DNA of 64,000 nucleotides from Proteus mirabilis ATCC 29906 (lineage in GTDB: Bacteria; Pseudomonadota; Gammaproteobacteria; Enterobacterales; Enterobacteriaceae): positions 265,895 through 329,894 of the forward strand of contig NZ_GG668578.1 in assembly GCF_000160755.1 (NCBI RefSeq). The letters are read 5' to 3'. Below, piece by piece: positions 1 to 9,560 of the stretch. The first letter of the stretch is position 1. Every line of letters starts with the position of its first letter. The translations under genes and the position numbers were made by a program. The notes below the pieces were generated by a model, which searched no databases, was not told the DNA's origin, and saw only the letters and a list, made by a program, of their open reading frames with translations.

Positions 1-2
1 GA

Positions 3-554
3 TTAATTATTACCATCGCGTTATTGGGTCTTATTTTTTATTATTACAACCGTATTATCTCTATGCGTGAAGCGGTTATCTCAAGTGAAACAGAAATATC
101 GGTACAACTCGACCGTCGTGGTAAAGTGTTTGATAGCTTATTAGCTACAGTAAAAAAATATCTTAGTCATGAAGCCGATGTTTTTACTAAAATCACCGAA
201 TTAAGAGCTAAAACACAAAGTAGCAATAACCAAGAAGCAAAAGCGGCAGAAGATGAGCTATCAAAAATTGTTTCAAGTGGTGCGATTAATGTCGCTGTTG
301 AAAACTATCCTGAACTAAAATCAGATACTATCATGGCTAATTTACAAGAAGAGATTGTCTCAACAGAAAATAAACTCTCTTTTGCTAAACGTGGCTATAA
401 CCGTACCTTAGAGCAATATCGTGCGTTTATCGCCTCTATCCCTGCGGTATTTATTGTGAAGATTTTTCCAAGTCTCGTGATTAATAAAGAATACTGGCGT
501 CTTGATGAAACAGCGATTAAATCAGAAGAAGCGCGCCGTATTAACTTTGATTAA
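3..554 (+). CDS. LemA family protein (5' end outside window)
   Basis: LemA-family membrane-anchored protein; function poorly defined in the family. The reading frame is open to the window edge and begins inside a hydrophobic segment (LIITIALLGLIFYYYN), so the true start lies upstream; the TTG at 24 is not the real start. The rest is a helical, charged LemA domain ending in RRINFD. The M48 protease gene follows 59 bp downstream, and LemA-M48 pairs are common in bacteria, so the two probably form one unit. Family assignment is by overall sequence resemblance. Confidence 0.85.
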   Translation, partial: LIITIALLGLIFYYYNRIISMREAVISSETEISVQLDRRGKVFDSLLATVKKYLSHEADVFTKITELRAKTQSSNNQEAKAAEDELSKIVSSGAINVAVENYPELKSDTIMANLQEEIVSTENKLSFAKRGYNRTLEQYRAFIASIPAVFIVKIFPSLVINKEYWRLDETAIKSEEARRINFD

Positions 555-613
555 CACCACGCACCATAGCTTATACATAAAATAATACGGTAGATATTAT
601 TGGAGAATAATAA

Positions 614-1579
614 ATGGATTTCAGAAATGTACTGCGAAAAAATGCCATTCGCACTCGGTTTGTGATAGTCACCTATTTACTATTAATGCTAATGATCGGC
701 TTATTAGTTGATAGCGCGATAGGTGCCAATCCTCATTTAAGTTTAATTGATAATATGCTGGCATTTCTGACATTCCAATCACTGCCTATTGCTTCATTGA
801 TTATTGTTGCCATTTCAATTGTGTTGCTGATTATTGTTCACTTTAAAGGGCATAAAATCATGTTGACGGGCATGAAAGCACGATTAATTAATTCTGAAGA
901 GCCATTAAATGCCCAAGAGCGACAATTATTAAATATCGTGGAAGAGCTTAGTTTAAGTGCGACTTTGGGCTATATCCCTAAGCTTTATATTTTAGATACA
1001 CCAGAAGCCAATGCCTTTGCTGCCGGCTGGTCTGAAAAAAATGCCTTTATTGGTGTCACTCGTGGGTTGTTAAATCAACTTAATCGCCAAGAAATACAAG
1101 CCGTATTAGCCCATGAAACAGGTCATATTATTCATGGTGATACCCGTTTAACACTGTATGTGGGTATTTTAGCAAATGTTATTTTAACGGTAACAAATAT
1201 CTTTGGTAGCCGCTTATATATAGCCTCTGGTAACCGTGGTGGTAAAAGTAATGATGCCGCCAGTAAAGCACGATTGATTTTAATTGTACTCAACGTTGTT
1301 TTACCCATTATTACTCAAGTGCTCTATTTCTATTTATCGCGGACACGTGAATATATGGCAGATGCGGCAGCGGTTGATCTCACCCAAGATAATCAATCAA
1401 TGATCAATGCACTAAAGAAAATTGCAGCACAACACGAAACTGAAAATTTTGAAGATGGCTCTACAGGACGAGCATATCGCAAAGCAGCCTTTATTTTTAA
1501 TAAGGGAGACTCTCTTTTTTCAACCCATCCTTCGATTGAAAATAGAATAGCAGTGCTCGAAGGAAAAAAGACTTTTTAA
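614..1579 (+). CDS. M48 family (HtpX-like) membrane zinc metalloprotease
   Basis: Predicted inner-membrane zinc endopeptidase. The zinc-binding motif HETGH is at residues 167-171 and the third-ligand region EYMAD at 246-250. Hydrophobic segments lie at about 16-38, 55-77, 180-197 and 222-242, with the active site between segments as in HtpX. The start ATG follows a GGAG ribosome site. Likely co-transcribed with the upstream LemA gene. It is a paralogue-type M48 protein rather than certain HtpX: flanking genes are not the htpX neighbourhood, so no symbol is given. In the HtpX family the role is turnover of damaged membrane proteins; that is inferred here. Confidence 0.88.
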   Translation: MDFRNVLRKNAIRTRFVIVTYLLLMLMIGLLVDSAIGANPHLSLIDNMLAFLTFQSLPIASLIIVAISIVLLIIVHFKGHKIMLTGMKARLINSEEPLNAQERQLLNIVEELSLSATLGYIPKLYILDTPEANAFAAGWSEKNAFIGVTRGLLNQLNRQEIQAVLAHETGHIIHGDTRLTLYVGILANVILTVTNIFGSRLYIASGNRGGKSNDAASKARLILIVLNVVLPIITQVLYFYLSRTREYMADAAAVDLTQDNQSMINALKKIAAQHETENFEDGSTGRAYRKAAFIFNKGDSLFSTHPSIENRIAVLEGKKTF

Positions 1580-1595
1580 ACCAACAGATTAAAAC

Positions 1596-1646
1596 AAAAG
1601 CGTTTATCCATTATTATGGAATAAATACATGAAATAAACGCTTTTT
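1596..1646 (+). terminator. Rho-independent terminator after M48 protease
   Basis: Arms AAAAGCGTTTAT and ATAAACGCTTTT form a 12-bp stem with a long AT-rich loop, ending in a T run on the plus strand, 17 bp after the protease stop codon. It may also serve ydcY from the other side. Confidence 0.7.
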
Positions 1647-1671
1647 GATTATTCTATCATTATAAGGTTGC

Positions 1672-1854
1672 TTAGCGCTGTTTTTCACCATGATGAAAAA
1701 TAGCCGTGCGTAGACGCTCTTGCTGTTCATAACGCTGAGCAAAAGCTATTGTGTTATCTTTACCTAATTCCACCAGCAATTCATTCATCGTTTGTATGCT
1801 AGCACTGGCAATGGCCTCATCAACCTGCTTAATCACTTCCTCATAATGAGACAT
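1672..1854 (-). CDS. ydcY: YdcY family (DUF2526) small protein
   Basis: Sixty-residue protein closely resembling E. coli YdcY over its full length: MSHYEEVIKQVDEAI at the start, then MNELLVEL and YEQQERLRTAIFHHG. The E. coli protein as I recall it is 77 residues, so this copy lacks about 17 C-terminal residues. The start has a good AGAGGA ribosome site. Function is unknown in the family. It stands alone between the M48 protease terminator and an MFS gene on the same strand. Confidence 0.8.
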   Translation of the reverse strand: MSHYEEVIKQVDEAIASASIQTMNELLVELGKDNTIAFAQRYEQQERLRTAIFHHGEKQR

Positions 1855-1942
1855 AATTATTCCTCTTTTCCTATAAAATACTTATTAGCTATCATATAAC
1901 AAGAAAGGAGACGTTCTGTATTTTTAGTCATAAAAAAAGTGA

Positions 1943-3172
1943 TTAAATGGAATTAAGTGGTCTATTTTTGGTTTCTTTACCTAATAACATAACCGCTAGT
2001 ATCGCTATCACAATGGAAAGGCTAAAAATAAGAAAAATAGTGCTTATGTCAAATTGATATTGCACTAAATAGCCTACCATCAGTGGCCCTAATATTCCGC
2101 CAATACGGCCTATTGCCGTCGCCGTTCCAGCGCCTGTAGCTCGTATACCATCAGGATATTGTTCTGGGGTATAGGCATATAATGCCCCCCACGCACCTAA
2201 ATTAAAAAATGATAACAACATACCGAACACTAATAGTGTGGTTGTGGAATCGGCTACGCTAAAATAGTAAGCGCTAATCGCGGTGCCTGCTAAATAGGTG
2301 ATTAACACAAATTTACGACCATAACGTTCAATAAACCATGCTGCGGTAAAATACCCCGGTAACTGAGCGAGTGTCATGATCAACACATATTGAAAGCTTT
2401 TAATTAAACTAAAGCCTTTTAACATTGCGACACTCGGTAGCCATAAAAAAATGCCATAATAAGAGAACACCACACAAAACCATAATACCCACAACATCAG
2501 TGTTGAACGGCGATATTGAGGTGACCAAATCAATGCCATTGATTGGCGAAGAGATAAACGATTTTGTAATAATGACTGTGTGGAACTGGGTTCTGGTAAC
2601 TTTGAACGCAAATAGAGTGCATAAACTGCGGGTAGTGCGCTCAATAACATAGCCATACGCCAGCCATAATCAGGAATAATAAAATACGCTATTAACGCGG
2701 CAATTAACCACCCTACCGCCCAAAAACTCTCTAATAAAACAACAATACGACCACGCTCATGAGCTTTAACACTTTCACTCACCAATGTAGAAGCAACGGG
2801 TAATTCTCCGCCTAAGCCCATACCAATAAAAAAGCGTAAAATTAATACCACCATTAAGGAGCTTGCTAATGCGGTTAAACCGCAACCAAGGCTAAATAGC
2901 AGCAACGTTAAGATAAATACCGGTTTACGACCTTTTCTATCGGCCATAATGCCAAAGACAAAAGCACCTACGGCCATACCGATAGAATTAATACTGCCAA
3001 TCCAACCTAATTGCGCTGCTGTTAATCCCCAATCTTCTTTTAACGCCGTTAATAAAAAGGCGAGAAGCCCCACATCCATTGCATCGAAAGTCCACCCCAT
3101 TCCGGCAATACATAACAATTTACGACGAGAAAGTACCGTTGGTTCTTTTGCTGTTTCGCTTGCCACTGCCAT
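1943..3172 (-). CDS. MFS transporter, metabolite:H+ symporter type
   Basis: Twelve-segment major facilitator of about 409 residues. The loop 2-3 signature DRKGRKP is present, and the N-terminal half (GWTFDAMDVGLLAFLL) is typical of the aromatic acid/niacin-type metabolite symporters. An ATG at 3190 is also in frame, but the ATG at 3172 has AAGGA seven bases upstream and is preferred. Substrate is not deducible; niacin-transporter-like (NiaP) and aromatic-acid carriers look alike at this level. A perfect 22-bp palindrome sits just upstream at 3201-3222, suggesting local control by a dimeric repressor. Confidence 0.8.
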   Translation of the reverse strand: MAVASETAKEPTVLSRRKLLCIAGMGWTFDAMDVGLLAFLLTALKEDWGLTAAQLGWIGSINSIGMAVGAFVFGIMADRKGRKPVFILTLLLFSLGCGLTALASSLMVVLILRFFIGMGLGGELPVASTLVSESVKAHERGRIVVLLESFWAVGWLIAALIAYFIIPDYGWRMAMLLSALPAVYALYLRSKLPEPSSTQSLLQNRLSLRQSMALIWSPQYRRSTLMLWVLWFCVVFSYYGIFLWLPSVAMLKGFSLIKSFQYVLIMTLAQLPGYFTAAWFIERYGRKFVLITYLAGTAISAYYFSVADSTTTLLVFGMLLSFFNLGAWGALYAYTPEQYPDGIRATGAGTATAIGRIGGILGPLMVGYLVQYQFDISTIFLIFSLSIVIAILAVMLLGKETKNRPLNSI

Positions 3173-3200
3173 GCTTCTATCCTTTACCATCCCAAAGTTA

Positions 3201-3222
3201 TTTGTTTAGTATACTAAACAAA
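3201..3222 (-). promoter_or_regulatory. Perfect 22-bp palindrome, candidate operator
   Basis: Half-site TTTGTTTAGTA is followed immediately by its exact reverse complement, 29 bp upstream of the preferred MFS start. The position and perfect symmetry suggest an operator for a dimeric regulator (GntR-like sites often have this form). No regulator gene is adjacent, so the binding protein is unknown. Confidence 0.55.
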
Positions 3223-3296
3223 GAAATTAGACTTGTTAATAGCAAAAGACAAATTTAAATAAAATTTAACATAACTGAATGAAATTTAGCTAAAAA

Positions 3297-3328
3297 AAAT
3301 CGGCATCTGTTGTTGCAGACACCGATTT
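3297..3328 (-). terminator. Terminator of yadGH
   Basis: On the minus strand AATCGGTGTCTG pairs with CAGATGCCGATT around a short loop and is followed by eight T residues, 34 bp after the yadH stop. Confidence 0.8.
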
Positions 3329-3361
3329 TAATTTTTATTACCTTAAACACTAATTTGTAGA

Positions 3362-4132
3362 TTAGCTTCTTAAACCGCGACCTTTTTCAATTAAGTACCA
3401 GGCTACGATATAAAACACGGCAATAAACAGGCATAGTACCGTGATTGTCACCGTTAATGACACATCAGTGATCCCTAAAAAACCATAACGGAAACCGCTT
3501 ATCATATAAACAATCGGGTTTAATTTAGAAACACCTTGCCAAAATGCAGGTAATAAGGAGAGTGAATAAAACACACCTCCTAAATAAGTTAATGGCGTTA
3601 AAACAAAGGTGGGAATAATACTAATATCATCAAAGGTTTTCGCAAAAATGGCATTCAACAATCCTGCGAGAGAAAAAACAATCGAGGTCATTAATAATGT
3701 CACCACAACCATTGTCCAAGAGTGTATCTCTAGTGGTACAAAAAATAGTGAAACCAGAGTGACCAATATCCCAACACAAATACCACGGGCGACACCACCA
3801 CCCACAAATCCGGCAATAACAACATGGGTCGGTACTGGCGATACTAATAATTCTTCAATACTACGTTGGAATTTAGCGCCAAAAAATGAAGAGGAGACAT
3901 TAGCATATGAGTTTGTGATCACCGCCATCATAATCAAGCCGGGAACAATAAACTGCATATAATCAACACCGCCCATATCACCAATACGCTTACCAATTAA
4001 GTTACCGAAAATAACAAAATAGAGCGACATCGTGATAACAGGAGGAATTAAAGTTTGTACCCAGATACGACCAAAACGGGTCACTTCTTTAATCCAAATC
4101 GTCTTGAGGGCTACCCAATACAACTGAATCAT
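3362..4132 (-). CDS. yadH: ABC-2 type transporter permease YadH
   Basis: Inner-membrane permease of an ABC-2 exporter, 256 residues with about six hydrophobic segments and the ABC-2 signature region (LTPLTYLGGVFYSLSLLP). It overlaps the ATPase gene by four bases (ATGA), which indicates translational coupling. Together the two should form a homodimeric exporter; the substrate is unknown in the family. The pair lies next to can and hpt as in E. coli, which supports the yadGH assignment. Confidence 0.9.
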   Translation of the reverse strand: MIQLYWVALKTIWIKEVTRFGRIWVQTLIPPVITMSLYFVIFGNLIGKRIGDMGGVDYMQFIVPGLIMMAVITNSYANVSSSFFGAKFQRSIEELLVSPVPTHVVIAGFVGGGVARGICVGILVTLVSLFFVPLEIHSWTMVVVTLLMTSIVFSLAGLLNAIFAKTFDDISIIPTFVLTPLTYLGGVFYSLSLLPAFWQGVSKLNPIVYMISGFRYGFLGITDVSLTVTITVLCLFIAVFYIVAWYLIEKGRGLRS

Positions 4133-5070
4133 TCCCTCTCTCCTTTTTCTGTTTCTGTATGATCTTCATTAACTAAATGCACAAATAACTCTTCAAGGCG
4201 GTTAGCTTTATTACGCATACTTAAAACTTGAATACCTTGTGCATTGAGCTGAGCAAAAACCCCATTCAATCCTTGCTCTCTTTTCACATCAACTTCTAGT
4301 GTTGATGTATCGACTAAACGATATTGGTAATTTTGTAATTCAGGTAACGGACTTTTTGCCGCTAAGTCTAAAATAAAGGTTTCAGACTCTAATTTACTTA
4401 ATAAACCTTTCATACTGGTGTTTTCAACCAGTTCACCACGCTGAATAATACCAATATTCCGACACAGCATTTCTGCTTCTTCAAGATAATGTGTGGTTAA
4501 TATAATAGTGGTGCCCTGTGCATTTAAATGTTGTAAAAACGTCCACATTGAACGACGTAATTCAATATCTACTCCCGCCGTTGGCTCATCGAGGATCAGC
4601 AATTTAGGCTCATGCATTAATGCACGCGCAATCATTAAACGCCGTTTCATTCCCCCAGATAAAAAACGTGCTCTATCATCTTTTTTCTCCCATAAATCTA
4701 ATTGGGTTAAATATGTTTTTGCACGCTCTAATGCCACTTTTCGTGGTACACCATAGTAGCCAGCCTGATTAAGGACAATTTGTAATACGGTTTCAAAAGG
4801 GTTGAAATTGAATTCTTGTGGCACTAATCCGAGTTGTCTTTTAGCATTAACCATATCGGTATCAGTGTCATAGCCAAATACTTTGACTTTACCACTGCTC
4901 TTATTCACCAAAGAGCTGATAATCCCTATGGTGGTCGATTTTCCTGCACCATTAGGGCCTAATAGCGCATAAAAATCCCCCGCTTCTACGGTTAAATTAA
5001 TTCCTTTAAGCGCTTTGACACCATTATGGTAAGTTTTCGTTAACTCGGTTAACTCCAATGCATAAGTCAT
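4129..5070 (-). CDS. yadG: ABC transporter ATP-binding protein YadG
   Basis: ATPase subunit of the YadGH exporter, 313 residues. Walker A GPNGAGKST is at residues 38-46, the signature LSGGM at about 137-141 and Walker B LLILDEPT at about 157-164, followed by the H-loop in LTTHYLEEA. A C-terminal region of about 80 residues is typical of drug/antibiotic-type ABC-2 ATPases. It is the first gene of a two-gene operon with yadH. Substrate unknown. Confidence 0.92.
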   Translation of the reverse strand: MTYALELTELTKTYHNGVKALKGINLTVEAGDFYALLGPNGAGKSTTIGIISSLVNKSSGKVKVFGYDTDTDMVNAKRQLGLVPQEFNFNPFETVLQIVLNQAGYYGVPRKVALERAKTYLTQLDLWEKKDDRARFLSGGMKRRLMIARALMHEPKLLILDEPTAGVDIELRRSMWTFLQHLNAQGTTIILTTHYLEEAEMLCRNIGIIQRGELVENTSMKGLLSKLESETFILDLAAKSPLPELQNYQYRLVDTSTLEVDVKREQGLNGVFAQLNAQGIQVLSMRNKANRLEELFVHLVNEDHTETEKGERE

Positions 5071-5603
5071 AAGTGGAAATTACCTTTTATCAACTGCATT
5101 ATTCAGCATTGACTGAGCTGAAATCAGAAATAGCTATTCAACTAAGCCTTACTCCCCTGAGTGCAAATCAGGATAGGTATAGAAAATGGGCTTAGTTCAA
5201 TAGGATCAAAATGGAATAAGATATTCTAGAGAAAAATAAGACGTAAATAAACCGTTTTACAGATAATGCCTCAAACAGATAAATAAATTTTATTTAACTA
5301 TTTTAATAGTCAATAGAGCGAACACTGCAATTACTGATCAATAAAAATGACGATTAATTGTAGCTATTTTCCAGTATTAATCTCAATAAAAAGCCAATAA
5401 TAACTAAATGTTATTATTTAGCCTGTTTGATAGCAATAAATTTATTGGCCTTATTACTCAATCTGACTGATAGATATTATCATGCGCTTTATTACCTCCA
5501 ATAATTTATCAATAAAAAACGGACAGATACCGTTAACAGGTTTTATCCTCATCATTCGCCAGCCCAAATAAACATTAATATTTTTTATGAAAAAATAATT
5601 ACC

Positions 5604-5632
5604 CTCGATTATTCAAAATAAGAATAATCGAG
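5604..5632. repeat. Inverted repeat, 11-bp arms
   Basis: CTCGATTATTC, a 7-nt AT loop, then GAATAATCGAG. The arms are perfect. There is no T run on either side, so it may be a regulatory dyad rather than a terminator. Confidence 0.5.
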
Positions 5633-5659
5633 TTAACAATCAGTTATCTTTTTATACAT

Positions 5660-5673
5660 TTGATTTACATCAA
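5660..5673 (+). promoter_or_regulatory. FNR/CRP-family box, perfect FNR consensus
   Basis: TTGATTTACATCAA matches TTGAT-N4-ATCAA exactly. It lies 249 bp upstream of the chosen can start. FNR would place a class II start near 5708; a TACTGT-like -10 follows nearby. Binding is inferred from sequence only. Confidence 0.45.
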
Positions 5674-5921
5674 ATAATGTGTTGATAAATTCATTAAACA
5701 AATACTGTAAAAAGTTCTATCTTATTTGAAAGCAAAAATAGACAAGCAATTAACTGTCACTTGGCTCAAAAAAAGCCTTCTGATTCATTTAAAAGTAATG
5801 GTATAAAAATACCCTTTCTTTATTGAGCTTAAACATCCAACAATAACACTAAAGCTATTTCGTGTTGGCCTACTGTCAGCGCAAATGGTGGGAAACTGAA
5901 TTTACAGGCAGTCACATCATG

Positions 5922-6572
5922 ATGAGAAAAATTGAAGAACTGTTAGCCAACAATAAACAATGGTCAAGTTCTGTTACAGAAGAAAACCCGCAATTTTTTA
6001 AAGAGCTGAGTAAAGGCCAAAAACCTCATTTCTTATGGATTGGTTGTTCAGACAGCCGCGTCCCCGCTGAAAAATTAATTAATGCCGCCCCTGGTGATTT
6101 ATTTGTACACCGCAATGTGGCAAACCTTGTGATCCACACCGACTTAAACTGTCTTTCTGTTATTCAATATGCCGTTGATGTCCTACAAGTTGAGCATATT
6201 ATTGTTTGTGGTCATTATGGCTGTGGTGGTATTGAAGCTGCTATTGAAGGGACTGAACTGGGCTTAATTAATAACTGGTTACTGCATATCCGTGATATCT
6301 GGTATAAACATAGCTCCATGTTAGGTGAACTCGCACCACAAGATAGATTAAATTTACTCTGTGAACTTAACGTGATAGAACAAGTTTATAACCTTGGTCA
6401 CTCAACTATTATGCAAGCCGCATGGAAACGTGGACAAAAAGTGATGATCCACGGTTGGGTTTACGGTTTAAACAATGGTGAATTACACGATTTAGATATC
6501 ACCTCAGACAGTCGTGAAAAACTAGAACTCTCTTATCGCCAAGCTATTGCAAAATTAAGCCATCCACGTTGA
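5922..6572 (+). CDS. can: Beta-class carbonic anhydrase
   Basis: Zinc enzyme interconverting CO2 and bicarbonate in the cytoplasm. With the start at 5922 the protein is 216 residues and the ligands fall at Cys42, Asp44 (GCSDSR), His98 and Cys101 (CGHYGCGG), the positions known for E. coli Can. The open frame extends upstream to 5862, but the extra 20 residues ([14 protein letters not shown]...) have no counterpart and I reject them; ATG at 5919 is an equal alternative. Convergent with hpt, as in E. coli. Confidence 0.95.
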   Translation: MRKIEELLANNKQWSSSVTEENPQFFKELSKGQKPHFLWIGCSDSRVPAEKLINAAPGDLFVHRNVANLVIHTDLNCLSVIQYAVDVLQVEHIIVCGHYGCGGIEAAIEGTELGLINNWLLHIRDIWYKHSSMLGELAPQDRLNLLCELNVIEQVYNLGHSTIMQAAWKRGQKVMIHGWVYGLNNGELHDLDITSDSREKLELSYRQAIAKLSHPR

Positions 6573-6585
6573 TTTTCTAATATTA

Positions 6586-6608
6586 AACCCGCCAAAGCGG
6601 GTTTTTTA
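6586..6608 (+). terminator. Terminator of can
   Basis: AACCCGC, loop CAAA, GCGGGTT, followed by a T run, 13 bp after the can stop. Confidence 0.85.
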
Positions 6609-6631
6609 ATATACGATATAAATCAACAAGA

Positions 6632-7174
6632 TTATTCATCTAGTAGCGTTACATGACCAATATAAGGTAGGTGACGATAACGTTGTGCATAATCAATGCC
6701 GTAACCTATAACAAACTTATCTTCAATAGAGTAGCCAATCCACTCTACTGGCACATCCACTTCACGACGTGATGGCTTATCAAGTAGCGTACAGATAGCA
6801 ATAGAGGCAGGCTCACGTAAACTTAAAATCTCTTTAACACGGTTTAAAGTATTACCTGAGTCAATAATATCTTCAACAATCAGAACATCTTTACCACGAA
6901 TGTCTTCATCAAGATCTTTAATGATTTTAACGTCTCTTGTTGACGTCATTCCATTACCGTAACTTGATACTGTCATAAAATCGACTTCATGTGGCACTTC
7001 AATTTCACGACATAAATCCGCCATAAAAATAAAAGAGCCTTTTAATAAGCCAATTAAGACCAAATCGTGTTTTTCTTGACGAGAACGATAATGTTCTGTG
7101 ATTTCACGACCTAATTCAGCAATACGCTGTTTGATCTCTTCTTCAGAGATCATGACATCAACAATATGTTTCAT
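6632..7174 (-). CDS. hpt: Hypoxanthine phosphoribosyltransferase
   Basis: Purine salvage enzyme joining hypoxanthine (or guanine) to PRPP. The PRPP-binding loop reads [14 protein letters not shown] at about residues 97-110, and the C-terminal region ([22 protein letters not shown]) is the usual substrate-binding end. At 180 residues the length matches the family. It is convergent with can and followed by cueO on the same strand, the E. coli-like neighbourhood. Confidence 0.96.
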   Translation of the reverse strand: MKHIVDVMISEEEIKQRIAELGREITEHYRSRQEKHDLVLIGLLKGSFIFMADLCREIEVPHEVDFMTVSSYGNGMTSTRDVKIIKDLDEDIRGKDVLIVEDIIDSGNTLNRVKEILSLREPASIAICTLLDKPSRREVDVPVEWIGYSIEDKFVIGYGIDYAQRYRHLPYIGHVTLLDE

Positions 7175-7332
7175 GATTTATTTCGATTGGGTTAACGGGG
7201 AAAGCAACCGATTGTACCAGAATTTCTATCATCATGCGACGTTGTCAACGAAGGAAAATAAGGGAATAAAATATTAGCTTTACTCCCTTTGCAAACTTTT
7301 ATCGCTAATTTTGTTACTTATTACAGTAAAAA

Positions 7333-8913
7333 TTATCGACTCACCGTAAAGCCCGCCATCATTCCTGTATCTTCATGTTCTAATAAGTGACAGTGAGCCA
7401 TAAATGGGTGTTCCTTTGTCGCTAAATGGTCAAATTTTACAAGGATCTCGCTAATTTGCCCTTCCACTCTGACAATATCTTTCCAACCTTGGCGATGTTT
7501 TTCAGGTTTACGCCCATTTTCCGATAAAATACGAAACTGTGTTCCGTGAACATGGAATGGATGTAACATCATGTCGCCACGACCAGAAACCAGCCAGCGT
7601 TCATAAACCCCTTGTTTAACATCAAATGCAGGTTCGGTCATTGAGAATGGGATCCCATTGATGCTATTTGCATTATAAATATCAACATCCGCAGAGCCAT
7701 GACCACAATTCATGCCGCCCCCCATCATGCCATTTCCATTGCCCTGACGCATATGACTCATACCATGGTGAATTCCCGCTAACGCTTTATCACCGTAACG
7801 CTCCGTTAGCGCCATCATACCTTGCATATCTAAACGCATATCCATACGTAAATGTAATGAACGTGTCGCAATATGACTTAGTGATGGTAATGCAGGAATT
7901 AAGGCTAATTGATCAGGTAAAATACCCACCGCTTTTTCTGCTGAAGGCAGTAGACGTAATACAGGTAATACATTATCAAATGGCGCTAATACCATCCCCA
8001 TTTGTCGGACAGGTAAAGTGACAATATCGAAATCACGTCCATCTGAGGTATCAACCAGTACTTCAAAACGCTCCCCCATTAAAATAGGGAGTTCTGTCAC
8101 TTTGACTGGTTCCGCTAATAACCCACCATCGCTAGCAATTACATACATTGGTCGGCCATCACTGGTGGCTAAATTAAGACTACGTGCATTACAACCATTG
8201 AGGAAACGTAATCTAATCCAACCTTTTGGTACAATGTGTTGCGGTTGAATCGCACCATTAGTGAGCATCATGTCGCCAAACCAACCTACTGCAGCACTCA
8301 TCACATCAAGTTGATAGTCAATTTGACCGTTACTGTCTAAGCGTTTGTCTTGTAAAATAACCGGTAAATCATCCACTCCCCAGCGGTGAGGTAACTTTCG
8401 CTTGGCCGTTTCGTCATCCTCGATGATCACTAATCCCCCTAACCCCATTGCCACCTGTTTTCCGGTGATCCCATGAGTATGGGGATGAAACCAACATGTC
8501 GACTCCGCTTGATCTGGCGTAAAAGTTACTGTTCGTGATTTACCCGGTGCGATAGTTGCTTGAGGACCTCCATCTTGTTCACCACTTATCTCAAGACCAT
8601 GCCAATGCACCGTCGTAGTCTCTGGCAGCGTGTTATTGATCTCAATAGTAACAGGTTCACCACGTTTTAATTTTAATGCTGGGCCTAATAAGCTACCGTT
8701 ATATCCCCAAGTAGTTGTACTTGCTGTAGCAGTAAACTGGGAAACACCTTGTTGGATATTAAGAACAATCTTTTGTTGTTTGTCTGGGCTAATTTGAGGT
8801 GGAATAGCGAGTGAAGGCGTGTTAGTTTGGGCGAATGCGAGACGGCTCCAACTTGGTAATAGTGTGACGGCGCTTAATGTTGCCCCTAATTTTAAAAATT
8901 CACGACGTTGCAT
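7333..8913 (-). CDS. cueO: Multicopper oxidase CueO (cuprous oxidase)
   Basis: Periplasmic Cu(I) oxidase for copper tolerance, 526 residues. The N terminus has a Tat signal (RREFLK at residues 3-8, cleavage near SRLAFA). Copper ligand motifs HWHG, FHPHTHG, HPFHVHG and [13 protein letters not shown] are all present. A methionine-rich insert ([30 protein letters not shown]) matches the regulatory copper-binding loop of CueO. A MerR-type promoter lies upstream, suggesting induction by copper through CueR. Confidence 0.96.
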   Translation of the reverse strand: MQRREFLKLGATLSAVTLLPSWSRLAFAQTNTPSLAIPPQISPDKQQKIVLNIQQGVSQFTATASTTTWGYNGSLLGPALKLKRGEPVTIEINNTLPETTTVHWHGLEISGEQDGGPQATIAPGKSRTVTFTPDQAESTCWFHPHTHGITGKQVAMGLGGLVIIEDDETAKRKLPHRWGVDDLPVILQDKRLDSNGQIDYQLDVMSAAVGWFGDMMLTNGAIQPQHIVPKGWIRLRFLNGCNARSLNLATSDGRPMYVIASDGGLLAEPVKVTELPILMGERFEVLVDTSDGRDFDIVTLPVRQMGMVLAPFDNVLPVLRLLPSAEKAVGILPDQLALIPALPSLSHIATRSLHLRMDMRLDMQGMMALTERYGDKALAGIHHGMSHMRQGNGNGMMGGGMNCGHGSADVDIYNANSINGIPFSMTEPAFDVKQGVYERWLVSGRGDMMLHPFHVHGTQFRILSENGRKPEKHRQGWKDIVRVEGQISEILVKFDHLATKEHPFMAHCHLLEHEDTGMMAGFTVSR

Positions 8914-8993
8914 AATGTATTCCTTTGAATAAAATCAATTACTCTATATTTGTCATAATTAGGTAAATAAATTTATCGATAAACTATTGAGCA

Positions 8994-9024
8994 ATGCTAA
9001 AGTCTCCCCTTACTGGAAGGTCAA
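8994..9024 (-). promoter_or_regulatory. CueR-type (MerR family) promoter of cueO
   Basis: On the minus strand -35 TTGACC (9019-9024) and -10 TAGCAT (8994-8999) are separated by 19 bp, the abnormal spacing activated by MerR-family regulators. The spacer carries CCTTCC-N7-GGAGAC, an imperfect dyad like CueR sites. The ATG is about 75 bp downstream of the expected start point. Confidence 0.7.
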
Positions 9025-9125
9025 ATAGAAACCACACAAAGCAACGGGTCTTTGCAAAACTTTTAACTTAATTAAGTCAAATAACAAATCTTGTGAAATC
9101 ATCACATATAGGAATGTCACCACTA

Positions 9126-9476
9126 ATGAAAAAAATGTTCGCTTTGTTCTGCACTATTATTCTTTCTTTTGCCACGCTTTTTTCTTCTAGTGCAAAAGCA
9201 CTCACTTATACTCAAGCAGAAGACTTAGCTGATTTAACCGCGGTATACCTGTTTTTAAATAATGATTGTGGTTATGAGCAGATCTCAAAACAAAAAATAG
9301 AACGAGCGCTGATTATTTTTTCACAATCTCAGCAGTGGGATGTCTCTAATTATTCAATGCTCCCAATGAGCAAGCTTAATGAAGATAGTTATCAGGATTT
9401 AAAAAATATACAAATTGCTCATAACAAAAAATGTCAACTACTAGCCCAAAAATCACTTAGCTTACTAAACTATTAA
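9126..9476 (+). CDS. yacC: YacC family pilotin-like exported protein
   Basis: Small periplasmic protein resembling E. coli YacC (SEAEDMADLTAVFVFLKNDCGY there; QAEDLADLTAVYLFLNNDCGY here). The ATG at 9126 gives a clean signal peptide (MKKMFALF...SSAKA). In-frame GTG at 9093 and ATG at 9114 only lengthen its N terminus. Two cysteines (NDCGY, KKCQL) could form a disulfide. The family resembles T2SS/T3SS pilotins (ExeS/AspS-like), but no secretion genes are near. Its place beside cueO matches E. coli. Confidence 0.8.
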   Translation: MKKMFALFCTIILSFATLFSSSAKALTYTQAEDLADLTAVYLFLNNDCGYEQISKQKIERALIIFSQSQQWDVSNYSMLPMSKLNEDSYQDLKNIQIAHNKKCQLLAQKSLSLLNY

Positions 9477-9482
9477 TTGTAT

Positions 9483-9522
9483 AAAAAAGCCACTCTATCA
9501 AACTGATACAGTGGCTTTTCAA
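9483..9522. terminator. Bidirectional terminator yacC / abrB-like gene
   Basis: AAAAAGCCACT and AGTGGCTTTT form the stem around an AT-rich loop between two convergent genes. Confidence 0.75.
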
Positions 9523-9560
9523 TTTATTATATCTGTCGATATCTTACTGTTATTGCTATT

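Larger units (their letters stand above)
5071..5921. other. Long AT-rich divergent intergenic region yadG/can
   Basis: About 850 bp with no convincing ORF between divergent yadG and can. It contains a perfect 11-bp inverted repeat (CTCGATTATTC, 7-nt loop) at 5604-5632 and an FNR-like box at 5660-5673. Unusually long for this genome; a small RNA or unannotated regulatory RNA cannot be excluded. Confidence 0.6.

Noticed and set aside
5862..5921. N-terminal extension of carbonic anhydrase
   Set aside because: The extra residues have no counterpart in the family, and the zinc ligands fall at the known positions only from the start at 5922.
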